DNA of 64,000 bases from Methylobacterium marchantiae (GCF_022179405.1 NZ_BPQT01000002.1:42994-106993), one strand, 5' to 3'. Counted from the first letter of the stretch, positions 25,254 through 35,955 are shown. The notes: generated by a model not told the origin, from the sequence alone. Made by a program: numbers and translations.

Positions 25254-26933
25254 TCAGGCGGCGCGCACGGTGGCGAGGAACCGTCCGACCTCGGAGCCGA
25301 GATGCTCGCTCTGCTGCGAGAGTTCCGAAGCGGCAGTGAGCACATGGCCCGCCGCCTCTCCCGTGCCGGACGCCGCCGAGGCGACGCCCGCGATGCTCGA
25401 CGTGACCTCGGTCGTCCCCACGGCGGCCTGGGCCACGTTGCGTACGATCTCCTGGGTGGCGGCGCCCTGCTCCTCGACGGCGGCGGCGATGGTGGTCGCC
25501 ACCGAACTCATCTCCCGCACGCTGTCGGCGATACCGGTGATCGCGGCGACGGCCTGGGTGGTCGCGCCCTGGATCTCGCCGATCTGGCGGGAGATCTCGT
25601 CGGTGGCGCGCGAGGTCTGTCCAGCCAACTCCTTCACCTCCGTGGCGACCACCGCGAAACCACGTCCGGCCTCTCCGGCGCGAGCCGCCTCGATGGTGGC
25701 GTTGAGGGCGAGGAGGTTGGTCTGGCTGGCGATCGTGCTGATCATTCCGACGACATCGCCGATCTTGGAGGCCCCCTGGCTGAGGGCGGCCACGAGGGCC
25801 GCCGTCTCGGCGGCCTGACGGACGGCATTGCCGGCGAGGTTGGCGGCGGAATTGGCCTGACGTCCGATCTCATGGACCGAAGCGCCGAGCTCCTCCGCCG
25901 CGCTGGCGACCATCGTCACGTTGGTCGCGGCCTGATCCGCCGCCGCCGCGGCCGTGGTCGACTGGCTCCTGGTGTCGGTCGCCGTCACGCTCATGGACTG
26001 CGCGGTGGCCTGCAATTCCGTGGATGCGGAGGACACGGCCGTGACGATGCCGCCCACCGCACCCTCGAAGGCGTCGGCGAGTTCGCGCATGGCCGCCTTG
26101 CGCTGCGTCTCGACGCTGGCGCGCCCGAGCTCCGCCTCCGCTTCGAGCTGATTCGTGCGGATCATCATGGTCTTGAACACGGCTACGGCCCCGGCCATGG
26201 CGCCGATCTCGTCGCGGCGCTCCATATCGGGGACGTCGACGGATACGTCGTTCTGTGAAAGGCGACTCATGACGCCCGTCATCACGGTGATCGGACGTGC
26301 GATACCGCGCTGGAGGATCAGGAGGCTGACGACGGCGATGGCGACCATCGCCACGAGACCGAGAATGTTCGTCAGACGGAAAGTATCGACGGCCTCCGCG
26401 GCGGCGATGCTGCGCGTCTCGAGCAGGGCCTTCTCCTCGGCGGCGATCTCGGCAGCCTTGGCGCGAATGGCATCCATGCTCGCCTTGCCCGCGCCCGACG
26501 CTTCCAGGCCCTGCGCCTCGCTGCGGGTGGCGGGATCGCGCATCAGGGCGATCTCCTTCTGCGCGACGGTTTCGTTCCATTTGCGGGCGAAGTCAGCGAT
26601 CTCCGCCAGACGCTTCTGCTGGACCGGATTGTCCGACGTGAGGGTCCGCGCGGAGGCCAGAGCCGTCTCGAACACCTTCCGACCGGCGATGTAGGGATCC
26701 AGGAACGAATCTTGTCCGGAGATGAGGAAGCCGCGCATGCCGGTCTCCTGATCGACCATGCCACTCGTCATCCGGTTGGTCGCGTCCAGGACGTCGTGGG
26801 TATGCGCCGTCCAAGAGGAGGTTTCCTGGACGACGCCAAGACTCCTCAGCGACAGAACAGTCGATGCAATGGCAACCAAAACGATCAAGGACAAGATCGT
26901 GCCGATCTTGGTAGTAATCTTGAGGTTCTTCAT
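25254..26933 (-). CDS. methyl-accepting chemotaxis protein with CHASE3 sensor
   Basis: 559 aa from [11 protein letters not shown] at 26933 (an ATG 5 codons upstream is possible). First membrane segment about 10-30, then a periplasmic helical CHASE3-type domain with the motif [14 protein letters not shown], second membrane segment near 190-210, a HAMP domain, and the cytoplasmic signalling domain with the conserved hairpin tip ([20 protein letters not shown]). It passes a ligand signal to CheA. The ligand is unknown, and no che genes are in the window. The 247 bp upstream is relatively AT-rich and probably holds the promoter. Confidence 0.9.
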   Translation of the reverse strand: MKNLKITTKIGTILSLIVLVAIASTVLSLRSLGVVQETSSWTAHTHDVLDATNRMTSGMVDQETGMRGFLISGQDSFLDPYIAGRKVFETALASARTLTSDNPVQQKRLAEIADFARKWNETVAQKEIALMRDPATRSEAQGLEASGAGKASMDAIRAKAAEIAAEEKALLETRSIAAAEAVDTFRLTNILGLVAMVAIAVVSLLILQRGIARPITVMTGVMSRLSQNDVSVDVPDMERRDEIGAMAGAVAVFKTMMIRTNQLEAEAELGRASVETQRKAAMRELADAFEGAVGGIVTAVSSASTELQATAQSMSVTATDTRSQSTTAAAAADQAATNVTMVASAAEELGASVHEIGRQANSAANLAGNAVRQAAETAALVAALSQGASKIGDVVGMISTIASQTNLLALNATIEAARAGEAGRGFAVVATEVKELAGQTSRATDEISRQIGEIQGATTQAVAAITGIADSVREMSSVATTIAAAVEEQGAATQEIVRNVAQAAVGTTEVTSSIAGVASAASGTGEAAGHVLTAASELSQQSEHLGSEVGRFLATVRAA

Positions 26934-27180
26934 TTTCAGCCACAACATCCCGAAATCCGAGATAGCCCGACGGCACTAAGCATACGGACTTGGGCGCAAC
27001 GTTATGATACGCCCTCTGGATCGAGCCCTAATTCAATACACATAACAGCTTATTAAAGCGCTATCCTGTAATAAAATTCCGCCTTGGCCTTCCTGTACCG
27101 CAGGAATTGCCTGATACATCATCCATCAGGCATCACTCTGGGATGGGAGAGGACGCTTCCTTAAGTCGCACGACGCGGTC

Positions 27181-28674
27181 TCACCGGAACGGCGGCTCGT
27201 CGAAGCTCCGCAGCTTGCGCGAATGCAGGCCGTTGCGGTCGGCGCGCAGGATATCGAGGGCGGACAGGCCGATGAGCAGGTGCTCGGCTACCGCCCGCTC
27301 GTAGAAGGCGTTGGCGGCTCCGGGCAGCTTGATCTCGCCGTGGAGCGGCTTGTCGGAGACGCAGAGAAGCGTGCCGTAGGGAACGCGCAGCCGGTATCCC
27401 TGCGCCGCGATGGTACCGCTTTCCATGTCGACGCCGATGGCGCGCGACAGATTGATCCGCCGCCGTTCCTGGCTGAAGCGGAGTTCCCAGTTGCGATCGT
27501 CGTAGGTGACGACGGTGCCGGTGCGCAAGCGGCGCTTGAGATCCTCGCTGGTCTCGCCTGTGATGCTGGCGGCGGCCGCCTGGAGCGCGAGCTGGACCTC
27601 GGCCAGGGCCGGCACCGGCACGTCCGGCGGCACGAGCTCGTCGAGGATGCGGTCCCGGCGCAGATAGCCATGGGCGAGGACGTAGTCGCCGATGGTCTGC
27701 GATTGCCGCAGGCCGCCGCAATGGCCGACCATGAGCCAGCAATGCGGACGCAGCACCGCGAGATGGTCGGTGATCGTCTTGGCGTTGGACGGGCCGACGC
27801 CGATATTCACCAGCGTCGTGCCCTGCATCGCTCCGTCGGGACCGCGTGCCACGAGGTGATAGGCCGGCATCTGGAACTTGTGCCAGGGCGAGGCGGCAAT
27901 GAGGGTCGCCGGATCGATGCCCGCCGCCTCCGCCCGCGAGACGGAGATGCCGCCCGGCAGGATCATGCGCTCGTAGCCGCCCTGCCCGCTAGCGAGCTGC
28001 TCCAGCCCGTGCCGGATGAAGCCGTCGACGTAGCGATGGTAGTTGGTGAGCAGGATCCAGGGCTGGACGTCGCGCCAGTCGCAGCCGGTATAGTGGACGA
28101 GACGGCGCAGGGAATAGTCGACCCGGATCGCGTCGAACAGCGCCAGGGGCCGCGGCTCGTCGGGCGGGGCGACCCAGAGACCGTCCGCGATCTCGTCGCC
28201 GACTACCGAGAGCAGCGGCACCGGAAAGTAGGTGGCGAGATCGCGCGGCGTGATGCCGTTGCCGGAAAGATCGGCACCAAGCTCCAGCACGTAGGGATAG
28301 GGGATTTCCTGCGCGCTCAATCCGACTTCCAGGGTCGCCCCGTAATCCCGTACCAGCGGCCTCAGCTGTTCGAGCAGATAGGGCCTGAAATGCGCCGGCT
28401 GGGTCACCGTCGTCGCGTAGGTGCCCGGCGCCTGGAACTTCGCCGTCGCCCGGGATACCCGGGGGATCGGCCCGGCGGGCTGATAGGTGATCCGCAATTC
28501 GGGATAGCGGAACTGGAGCCGCTCGGCATGGTCTGGGGCGGGACCGCCGGCGAGATAACAGGTCAGGGCGGCCTGAAGCGACTGGATCGCACTCGCGTGC
28601 AAGGCCGCCAGACGGTTGACTGCCGTCTCGGCATCGGCCACGGATTCCATCGGACGCCATTCGCTGCTGGTCAC
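27181..28674 (-). CDS. amn: AMP nucleosidase
   Basis: 497 aa from a GTG at 28674, chosen because GGGGAG lies five bases upstream; ATGs at 28722 and 28713 would add up to 16 residues. E. coli Amn is of similar length. The C-terminal phosphorylase fold has GVDMESGTIAAQGYRLRVPY and LCVSDKPLHGEIKLPG, diagnostic for Amn. The enzyme hydrolyses AMP to adenine and ribose 5-phosphate, tuning the adenylate pool. It stands alone, separated from the chemoreceptor by about 250 bp. Confidence 0.9.
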   Translation of the reverse strand: MTSSEWRPMESVADAETAVNRLAALHASAIQSLQAALTCYLAGGPAPDHAERLQFRYPELRITYQPAGPIPRVSRATAKFQAPGTYATTVTQPAHFRPYLLEQLRPLVRDYGATLEVGLSAQEIPYPYVLELGADLSGNGITPRDLATYFPVPLLSVVGDEIADGLWVAPPDEPRPLALFDAIRVDYSLRRLVHYTGCDWRDVQPWILLTNYHRYVDGFIRHGLEQLASGQGGYERMILPGGISVSRAEAAGIDPATLIAASPWHKFQMPAYHLVARGPDGAMQGTTLVNIGVGPSNAKTITDHLAVLRPHCWLMVGHCGGLRQSQTIGDYVLAHGYLRRDRILDELVPPDVPVPALAEVQLALQAAAASITGETSEDLKRRLRTGTVVTYDDRNWELRFSQERRRINLSRAIGVDMESGTIAAQGYRLRVPYGTLLCVSDKPLHGEIKLPGAANAFYERAVAEHLLIGLSALDILRADRNGLHSRKLRSFDEPPFR

Positions 28675-29046
28675 GGTGTCTCCCCAAGGTCCGGATGGCG
28701 GACTCGCCACCATGTCTCGCAATCTCCGGACCTACACCTTTCGGCCGAGCGGTGCGACCGGCTCGCCCGAAGCCTGCCCGGTCCGCCATATCCATCGAAA
28801 AATCTTTCTGTGCGCAGTACTGCGGATTACATCTGAATTACATTGTGAAAGTAATATAATTGATGTTAATATAACGATATATTCTTGATTACTATGCGTC
28901 AGCGATTGAATTCTGAGTTACATCAAAGCCAGAGGCGACGCTCGATTCAGTATTTGTTGACGAATGACGGCCAATCACGTCGTTCTAGACTTTGTTTAGA
29001 GTGGTCCCAGCCTAAGGCCGGCCTGTGATCCCAAGGTTGTAGTCGA
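28675..29046. other. AT-rich intergenic region
   Basis: About 370 bp between the divergent amn and MHYT-GGDEF-EAL genes. From about 28795 to 29000 the base composition is far more AT-rich than anywhere else in the window, with runs such as TAATATAATTGATG and ATAACGATATATTC. It must hold both promoters. No gene or tRNA is visible. The composition could reflect a multi-factor regulatory region or DNA of other origin. Confidence 0.6.
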
Positions 29047-31422
29047 ATGCTGAAGGTTGCAGGCTGTTTCGCCGATGTCCACGACTGGCGTCTCGTCGGT
29101 CTGGCGGCGGTGATGTGCGCCCTGTCGTCCCTGAGCACGGTCACTCTCCTGCGTCACGCGCGACGTGCCCTCGGCAGGCTGAGGACGACCTGGCTCTGCA
29201 TCGCGGCCGTCGCCGGCGGCTTCGGCATCTGGGCCACCCACTTCATCGCCATGCTGGCCTTCGCACCGGGCATCGCCAGCGGCTACGATCTCGGCCTGAC
29301 CCTGCTCTCGCTGGCCTTGGCGATCTGCACCACGGGCGCCGGACTCGCCCTGGCGATCGGCATGCGGGGGCCGATGGCCCCCTGGATCGGCGGCATGGTC
29401 GTCGGCGCCGGCATCGCCATCATGCATTTCACCGGCATGGCCGCCTATGAGAGCGCCGCCCATGTGGTCTGGGAAAGGGGGATCGTTCTCCTCTCCATCC
29501 TCGTCGGGACGATCCTGGGAGGTTCGGCCGTCCGGGTGGCCGTCTCGCAGGGATCGCGGCGCATCGTCGGTCCGGCCCTTCTCCTGCTCGCCGCGATCTG
29601 CGGCCTGCACTTCACCGCGATGGCCGCGGTCACGCTGGTCCCGGATGCGTCCCTCGACGTGCCGACCTCATCGATTCCCGGCAATTGGCTCGCCATCGCC
29701 GTGGCGGGGGCCAGCACCGCGATCGTGCTGCTGGCCCTGGGCGCCCTGGGGCTCGATCTCCACGAGCAGAGAAACGCCCACACCGCCCGCGAGCATCTCA
29801 GCAAGCTCGCCAACGCGACGCCGGAAGGACTGATCATCTGCCGCGGCGACGTCATCGTCAGTGCGAACTGGAGCTTCGCCACCCTCGTCGGCGCCGAGAT
29901 CGATACCCTCTCGGGCATCGGCCTCGCCCGTTTCCTTCCCGACGTGCTGGATCTGCCGCGGCTCGGCCATCGTCCGCAGCGGCAGGCCGAGACCCTCCTG
30001 ACGACGATGGACGGGGACCTCGTTCCGGTGGCGCTCATCGTCAGCCCGATGGACGATGGCGGGCAGCAGCGATGGGCGATCGCGGTCCGCGACCTTCGAT
30101 CGGAGCGCGATGCCGAGAGCAGGATCCGATACCTGGCACGGCACGATGCCCTGACGGGGCTCGCGAACCGAACCACGTTCCTCGAAGCCCTCGAACAGGA
30201 GTTGCGGATCGCCGGAGCCACGCGGCGCAAGCTCGCGGTACTGCGGATCGACCTCGACCGCTTCAAGGACGTCAACGACCTTCTCGGCCACGAGGCGGGC
30301 GACAGGCTGCTGAAGCTCGTCGCCTGCGTGATCACGACGTCCCTGGCCGAGCACGAGATCCTGGCGCGGCTCGGCGGCAACGAATTCGCGCTCTTCAGCA
30401 TCTGCGACGACGCCGTGGATGCGAGCCGCCTCGCCGAGCGGATCACCACGTCGATCCGGACCGGGAAGAGCGAGGTCGAGATCGGCGCCAGCATCGGCAT
30501 CGCGATCTATCCGGACGACGCCATCGAGCACGGCGCCCTCGCCCGTTGCGCCGATACCGCCCTGCGTCAGGCCAAGCTGAGAAACCGCGGCGGCCACCGC
30601 TTCTTCGAAGCCAGGATGGGTGCCGATGTCCGCGACCGGAGCCTGATGGAACGGCAATTGCGCGATGCCGTCCGCAACCGCGAACTCACCCTCGTCTACC
30701 AGCCGCAACTGGATGTCGGGTCAGGGAACGTGACCGGTTTCGAAGCCCTCCTGCGCTGGACCCATCCCACGCGCGGATCGGTGGCACCCGACCTGTTCAT
30801 CCCCATCGCCGAGGAATCCGATCTCATCCTTCCCATCGGCGAATGGTCGATGGAACAGGCCTGCCGGAACGCGGCGTCCTGGACATGCCCGCTCTCGGTG
30901 GCGGTCAACGTCTCGGCGGTCCAGCTCCACAGCGCGGACTTCGTCGGGCGGGTGGAGAGGATCCTCGCGGAGACCGGCCTCGATCCCAAGCGCCTGGAGA
31001 TCGAGATCACGGAGACGGCCCTGATCCGCGATCCGGTCCGTGCCCTCTCGGCCTTGCAGCAATTGAAGGCCGCCGGCGTGAGCATCGTCATGGACGATTT
31101 CGGGACGGGCTACTCGTCGCTCTCGAACCTGCGATCGTTTCCCTTCGACGTGATCAAGATCGACCGGTCCTTCATGTCGGCGGCCGACAGGAACGAGCAG
31201 AACGCCGCCATCGTGCGCTCGGTGCTCGGCCTCGGGAAAGGCCTCGCCATGCGCGTCGTCGCCGAAGGTGTCGAGACGGCGGAGGAACTCGACTTCCTGC
31301 GTCGCGAAGGCTGCCACTCCGCGCAGGGCTATCTCATCGGCCGTCCTGCGGCGATCGAGGACTACGCGGACCTGACCGGCGCCGCCGATGGGGCGAAGGA
31401 GCGGTTTTCCCTCGCGTCCTGA
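29047..31422 (+). CDS. MHYT-GGDEF-EAL membrane signalling protein
   Basis: 791 aa. Residues about 12-235 form a seven-helix MHYT sensor with the repeated motifs ATHFIAML, MHFTGMAA and LHFTAMAA, proposed to bind metal and sense gases such as O2, CO or NO. A PAS-like linker (about 255-350) follows. The GGDEF domain has LGGNEFALF in place of GG(D/E)EF, so cyclase activity is doubtful. The EAL domain keeps its catalytic residues: FEALLRW, NVSAVQL, EITETAL, DDFGTGYSSL, IKIDRSF, EGVET and QGYLIG. It is therefore predicted to be mainly a c-di-GMP phosphodiesterase. Confidence 0.88.
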   Translation: MLKVAGCFADVHDWRLVGLAAVMCALSSLSTVTLLRHARRALGRLRTTWLCIAAVAGGFGIWATHFIAMLAFAPGIASGYDLGLTLLSLALAICTTGAGLALAIGMRGPMAPWIGGMVVGAGIAIMHFTGMAAYESAAHVVWERGIVLLSILVGTILGGSAVRVAVSQGSRRIVGPALLLLAAICGLHFTAMAAVTLVPDASLDVPTSSIPGNWLAIAVAGASTAIVLLALGALGLDLHEQRNAHTAREHLSKLANATPEGLIICRGDVIVSANWSFATLVGAEIDTLSGIGLARFLPDVLDLPRLGHRPQRQAETLLTTMDGDLVPVALIVSPMDDGGQQRWAIAVRDLRSERDAESRIRYLARHDALTGLANRTTFLEALEQELRIAGATRRKLAVLRIDLDRFKDVNDLLGHEAGDRLLKLVACVITTSLAEHEILARLGGNEFALFSICDDAVDASRLAERITTSIRTGKSEVEIGASIGIAIYPDDAIEHGALARCADTALRQAKLRNRGGHRFFEARMGADVRDRSLMERQLRDAVRNRELTLVYQPQLDVGSGNVTGFEALLRWTHPTRGSVAPDLFIPIAEESDLILPIGEWSMEQACRNAASWTCPLSVAVNVSAVQLHSADFVGRVERILAETGLDPKRLEIEITETALIRDPVRALSALQQLKAAGVSIVMDDFGTGYSSLSNLRSFPFDVIKIDRSFMSAADRNEQNAAIVRSVLGLGKGLAMRVVAEGVETAEELDFLRREGCHSAQGYLIGRPAAIEDYADLTGAADGAKERFSLAS

Positions 31423-31617
31423 CGCGGGCCCGCGCCCGTTCCCGATCCCGGCAACCGCCGCCGATGGCGCTGCCCCGGCATTCGCGGGCGGATCATCGAC
31501 CCCCGCGTTGACGATCAGGGACTCGTCGATCAGGGACTTGCGGATCGGGCCGAGTTGACCGACACGACCGGGCCGGACCTTCGCGCCGGACATCCTTCCT
31601 CGAACACGGTGCGCGTG

Positions 31618-32127
31618 ATGAGCGACCCCATCGACCGGCGGCCCGGCGAGGAGACCATTGCCCTGCCGGCCTCCTACGATGCCGGGCTCTACTTCATCGG
31701 CCGTATCCGCACGCCCTGGGCGACGCGGGCCGAATGCCCGAAGAACGGGCTCCAGACCGACGCCGTCTGTACGCTGCAGGTGGATGCCGCCTACGCCTCG
31801 GCCTTGCAGAACGTGGAAGGAGCGAGCCACCTCATCGTGCTCTACTGGATGGACCGGGCCGCCCGCGACATCGTGCGCCAGAGGCCGCGCCATGCCGAGG
31901 GCAGTCGCGGCACCTTCTCCCTCCGCTCTCCGGCACGGCCGAACCCCATCGCGCTCTCGGTGGTGGAACTCCTCGGCATCGAGGGCGGAACCGTGAGCGT
32001 CAGGGGCCTCGACTGCCTCGACGATACGCCGCTCCTCGACATCAAGCCTTATTACGCCACGACGGATTCGCGGCCGGGCGCCACCGTCGACAGGGCCGGC
32101 ACCGCCGGACGGACCCAAGGTTCCTGA
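31618..32127 (+). CDS. trmO: tRNA (t6A37)-N6-methyltransferase TrmO (TsaA family)
   Basis: 169 aa, the core TsaA/TrmO beta-barrel domain, without the C-terminal extension of the 235-residue E. coli enzyme. Visible motifs: YFIGRIRTPWATRAECPKN near the start, EGASHLIVLYWMD, GTFSLRSPARPNPIALS (the conserved RSP.RPNPIG-like stretch), and LDDTPLLDIKPY. TrmO methylates N6 of threonylcarbamoyl-A37 in tRNA-Thr using SAM. Its stop overlaps the start of the next gene by 1 bp. Confidence 0.87.
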   Translation: MSDPIDRRPGEETIALPASYDAGLYFIGRIRTPWATRAECPKNGLQTDAVCTLQVDAAYASALQNVEGASHLIVLYWMDRAARDIVRQRPRHAEGSRGTFSLRSPARPNPIALSVVELLGIEGGTVSVRGLDCLDDTPLLDIKPYYATTDSRPGATVDRAGTAGRTQGS

Positions 32128-32825
32128 TGCGCCTTCCCCTGGTCGCCGCCATCGCGCTCACGGCCCTCGCCGCCGGCGGAGCGATCGGATGGCAGTCGCA
32201 CGTTCCCAAGCTGAGCGCCCTGCTCTACGCCACGAACCGCCTCATCGTGGTCCAGGTCCATCTCGACGAGGCGCCTCCCGACTACATCCTGGTCGAGGGG
32301 GATTCCCAGGCCGAACTGCAGAGCACCGGCCAGCGCGTCTGCGGCCTCGAACTCGTCAATGCCGGCATCAACGGGGCGAGCGCCGCGATCTATGCCGACC
32401 TCCTCGATCGCGTCACCATACCCACACGCCCGCGCGCGGCGGTGCTGACGATCGGCACCAACGATCTCTTCACCAAGGGCGACCCGCGCTCGGCCGGAAG
32501 CATCGCACGGTTCGAGCAATCCCTCGCCCGGATCGTCGGCAAGCTGCGGGGGGTGACGGACCGCGTGGTGGTGACCGCCGTGCCGCCGATCGGTCGCAGG
32601 GCCGGCGCCAAACTCGATGCCGAGGCGGTCGGCGTCTATTCCGCGCGCATCCGCGGCTTCTGCGAGCGAGGCGGCTGCACCTATGCCGACCCGTTCGCCG
32701 ACCTACGCGACGGCGATGGCGGATACGCCGTCGCCGGTGCCCTCCGCGACGACCTGCACATCGCCGGCTATCGCCGCGTCATGCGGGCACTGGAGCCCGC
32801 ACTCTGCCCGGCCTCGGCGCCCTGA
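32127..32825 (+). CDS. secreted SGNH/GDSL-family hydrolase
   Basis: 232 aa. The N-terminus MRLPLVAAIALTALAAGGAIGWQ is a signal peptide or anchor. SGNH blocks: VEGDSQAEL (block I, catalytic Ser), NAGINGAS (Gly block), TIGTND (Asn block), and DDLHIAGYRR (Asp-x-x-His). The catalytic set is complete, so it is likely an esterase or O-acyl hydrolase in the periplasm. The substrate is unknown. The ATG overlaps the trmO stop (TGATG), suggesting coupled translation although the functions seem unrelated. Confidence 0.82.
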   Translation: MRLPLVAAIALTALAAGGAIGWQSHVPKLSALLYATNRLIVVQVHLDEAPPDYILVEGDSQAELQSTGQRVCGLELVNAGINGASAAIYADLLDRVTIPTRPRAAVLTIGTNDLFTKGDPRSAGSIARFEQSLARIVGKLRGVTDRVVVTAVPPIGRRAGAKLDAEAVGVYSARIRGFCERGGCTYADPFADLRDGDGGYAVAGALRDDLHIAGYRRVMRALEPALCPASAP

Positions 32826-32862
32826 TCGCCAGGCCTAGCGCCATCGCCGAGCATGGCCGGCC

Positions 32863-35800
32863 CTAGGCGTGACCATGCGCGGCGGTCTCGGCCGGAGCGC
32901 CGCCTGCCGGCCGATCTCCCTTCGGCGCCTTGATCCGGTACCAGCCGACGTAGAGAGCCGGCAGGAAGAACAGCGTCAGGAAGGTGGCGGCGATGATGCC
33001 GCCGATCATGGCATAGGCCATCGGCCCCCAGAACACCTCGCGCGCGATCGGGATGAGGGCGAGACTCGCCGCACCCGCGGTGAGCAGGATCGGCCGCATC
33101 CGGTGGCAGGTCGCCTCCACCACAGCGTCCCAGGGCGCCATGCCCTCCTTGTCGTATTCGTCGATCTGCATCACCAGGATCACAGAGTTGCGGATGATGA
33201 TGCCGATGAGCGCCAGGACGCCGAGGATCGCGACGAAGCCGAGCGGCTTGCCGAAGGGCAGCAGGATCGCCACCACGCCGATGAGCCCGAGCGGCGCCAC
33301 GCTCGCCACCAGGAACAGCTTCTGGAAGCTCTGGAGCTGGATCATCAGGAACATCGCCATGGCGAGCAGCATCACCGGCGCCACCGCCGCGATGGGTCCG
33401 CTGCCCTTGGCGCTCTCCTCCACGGCGCCGCCGACCGCGAGGGTGTAGCCGTCCGGGAGCGTCTTCTCGAACGCCTTGATGGCCGGATCGAGCTGGTTGA
33501 CGATGGTCGGCGCCTGGGTGTCGTTGACGATCGCCGCCCGTACCGTGATCGTCGGCAGGCGGTCGCGGCGCCAGACGATGGGCTGTTCGAGTTCGTAGCT
33601 CACGGTGGCGAAGGCCAGGAGCGGCACGACACTGCCGTTCGAGAGCGGCACCTGCAGGCTCTGGAGCGTCTCGACCGAGTTGCGCTCGGCCGCCTGGGCG
33701 CGGCCGATGACGTCCACGAGGTAGATCGAGTCGCGCACCTGCGTGATCGAACGGCCGCCGACGATGCCGTTGAGGAGGCCCGCGATGTCCTCCGAGGTGA
33801 CGCCGAGCTGGCGCGCCTTGTCCTGGATGATCTCCACCTTGAGCACCTTGCCCGGCTCGTTCCAATCGAGGTTCGGCAGGCCGACATTCGGGTTCGAAGC
33901 GACGATGTTGCTGAGCTGGAGAGCGAGGCCGCGGACCTTCTGGAGATCGGGTCCGCTCAGGCGGTACTGGATAGGCCGTCCCACCGGCGGGCCGAGATCG
34001 AGGGAGTGGACGAACACGTCGGTGCCGACGAACTCCTTGGCGGCCAGCGCCTCGAACTTCTGCATCATCTTGTCTCGCGCCTCCAGCGAAGAGGTCACGA
34101 CGATGATCTGTCCGAAGAACGCGTTGCCGAGCTGCTGGTCGAGGGGGAGATAGAAGCGCACCGCGCCCTGACCGACATAGGAACTCCAGCGCAGGATGTC
34201 GGGATCGCCCTTCAGCGTCGCCTCGAACCGGTCCATCTGCGCCTTGGTCTCGGCGATGCTGGCATTCTGCGGCAGCGTCATGTCCACGAGGATCTCGGGA
34301 CGGTCGGAAGCCGGGAAGAACTGCTGCTGCACGAACTGGATTCCGTAGAGCGACAGGCCGAGCAGCCCGATGCATAACGCCACCGTGACCCAGCGGAAGC
34401 GCATCGCCGGCAGCAGCATCCCGCGGAACGTGCGCAGCAGGAAGCTCGGTTTGTCATGGTGCTTCTTGATGGTCTTCGGCAGGAGCTTGATGCCGATGAG
34501 CGGCGCGAACAGCACCGCCACCACCCAGGAGATCAGCAGGGAGGCCGCGATGACCACGAACAGGCTGTAGGTGTATTCGCCCGCCGCCGAGCCGTTGAAG
34601 CCGATGGGGAGGAACCCGGCAACGGTGACGAGGGTGCCGGTGAGCATCGGGAAGGCGGTGGAGGTGTAGGCGAAGGTCGCCGCCTTCTTCAGGGTGTCGC
34701 CGACCTCCAACCGCGCGACCATCATCTCCACGGTGATCATCGCGTCGTCGACGAGGAGGCCGAGCGAGATGATGAGGGCACCGAGGGAGATGCGCTGGAG
34801 CGTGACGCCCATCACCTGCATCACCACGAAGACCACGGCGAGGACGAGGGGGATCGAGAACGAGACCACGAGCCCCGCACGCCAGCCGAGGCTGATGAAG
34901 CTCACTGCGAGCACGATCACCACGGCCTCGATCAGCGCCTTGGTGAAGCCGCCCACGGCCTCCTCGACGATCTTGGGCTGGTCCGAGACGAGATGGATGC
35001 CGACACCGTAGGGCAACTCACCCTCGAGCTTCTTCATCCGCGCCTTCAGGTCGGTGCCGAAGGTGAGGAGGTTGCCCGACGGCTGCATGGCGATGGCGAG
35101 TCCGATCGCCGGCTGGCCGTTGAAGCGGAACAGGTTGGTGGGCGGATCGGTGAAGCCGCGCGAGATCTCGGCGACGTCCGACAGGCGGAAGAACCGATCG
35201 TTCACCCGCAGATTGATCGTGCGGAGGCTGTCCTCGGAAACGAACTGTCCGCCGACCCGCACCGAGACCCGCTCCGGCCCGGCCTGGATCACGCCCGACG
35301 GAGCGATGGCGTTCTGGGCCTGCAGGGTCTTGATGACGGCGGCCTGGTCGACGCCGAGGCCGGCGAGCTTGCGGGTCGAGAAGTCGAGGTAGATCGCCTC
35401 GTCCTGGGCACCGAGGAGCTGCATCTTGCCGGCATTGTTGACCTTCTTCAGGTCGGCCCGCACCCGCTCGACGTAGTCGCGCAGCTGGCGCATCGAGACG
35501 CCGTCCGCCGTGAAGGCGTAGACGTTGCCGAAGACGTCGCCGAACTCGTCGTTGAAGAACGGCCCCTGGATGCCCTGCGGGAAGGTGTTGGCGATGTCGC
35601 CGATGCGCTTGCGGACCTGATAGAAGATGCCCGGAATGGTCTTGGGCGGCGTCGTCTCGCGCAATTGCACGAAGACCGTCGTCTGCCCCGGCACGGTGTA
35701 GCTGCGGCTGAAATCGACGGCGTCGATCTGCTGCAGTTCCTTCTCGATCCGCTCCGTGACCTGATCGAGAGTGTCGCCGATCGTCGCGCCGGGCCAGCGT

Positions 35801-35955
35801 GCCTGCACGATCATCGTCTTGATGGCGAAGGGCGGATCCTCCTCGCGGCCGAGCTTCTCGTAGGCGAGGAAACCCGCCACCATCGAGATCAGCATCAGGA
35901 ACCAGACGAAGGAGCGATGCTCGAGCGCCCATTCGGACAGGTTGAAGTTCTTCAC
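32863..35955 (-). CDS. RND-family efflux permease (HAE1-like)
   Basis: 1030 aa, the expected length. About twelve membrane helices with two large periplasmic loops (about 35-330 and 560-860). TM4 carries the proton-relay aspartates in GLLVDDAMITVE; the N-terminus NLSEWALEHRSFVWFL and loop motif WPGATIGDTLDQVTERIE resemble the AcrB-distant VexF/MexK-like branch that often uses two membrane-fusion proteins. It is the last gene of an operon with two periplasmic adaptors and should export hydrophobic or toxic compounds with an outer-membrane TolC partner not encoded here. Confidence 0.92.
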   Translation of the reverse strand: MKNFNLSEWALEHRSFVWFLMLISMVAGFLAYEKLGREEDPPFAIKTMIVQARWPGATIGDTLDQVTERIEKELQQIDAVDFSRSYTVPGQTTVFVQLRETTPPKTIPGIFYQVRKRIGDIANTFPQGIQGPFFNDEFGDVFGNVYAFTADGVSMRQLRDYVERVRADLKKVNNAGKMQLLGAQDEAIYLDFSTRKLAGLGVDQAAVIKTLQAQNAIAPSGVIQAGPERVSVRVGGQFVSEDSLRTINLRVNDRFFRLSDVAEISRGFTDPPTNLFRFNGQPAIGLAIAMQPSGNLLTFGTDLKARMKKLEGELPYGVGIHLVSDQPKIVEEAVGGFTKALIEAVVIVLAVSFISLGWRAGLVVSFSIPLVLAVVFVVMQVMGVTLQRISLGALIISLGLLVDDAMITVEMMVARLEVGDTLKKAATFAYTSTAFPMLTGTLVTVAGFLPIGFNGSAAGEYTYSLFVVIAASLLISWVVAVLFAPLIGIKLLPKTIKKHHDKPSFLLRTFRGMLLPAMRFRWVTVALCIGLLGLSLYGIQFVQQQFFPASDRPEILVDMTLPQNASIAETKAQMDRFEATLKGDPDILRWSSYVGQGAVRFYLPLDQQLGNAFFGQIIVVTSSLEARDKMMQKFEALAAKEFVGTDVFVHSLDLGPPVGRPIQYRLSGPDLQKVRGLALQLSNIVASNPNVGLPNLDWNEPGKVLKVEIIQDKARQLGVTSEDIAGLLNGIVGGRSITQVRDSIYLVDVIGRAQAAERNSVETLQSLQVPLSNGSVVPLLAFATVSYELEQPIVWRRDRLPTITVRAAIVNDTQAPTIVNQLDPAIKAFEKTLPDGYTLAVGGAVEESAKGSGPIAAVAPVMLLAMAMFLMIQLQSFQKLFLVASVAPLGLIGVVAILLPFGKPLGFVAILGVLALIGIIIRNSVILVMQIDEYDKEGMAPWDAVVEATCHRMRPILLTAGAASLALIPIAREVFWGPMAYAMIGGIIAATFLTLFFLPALYVGWYRIKAPKGDRPAGGAPAETAAHGHA

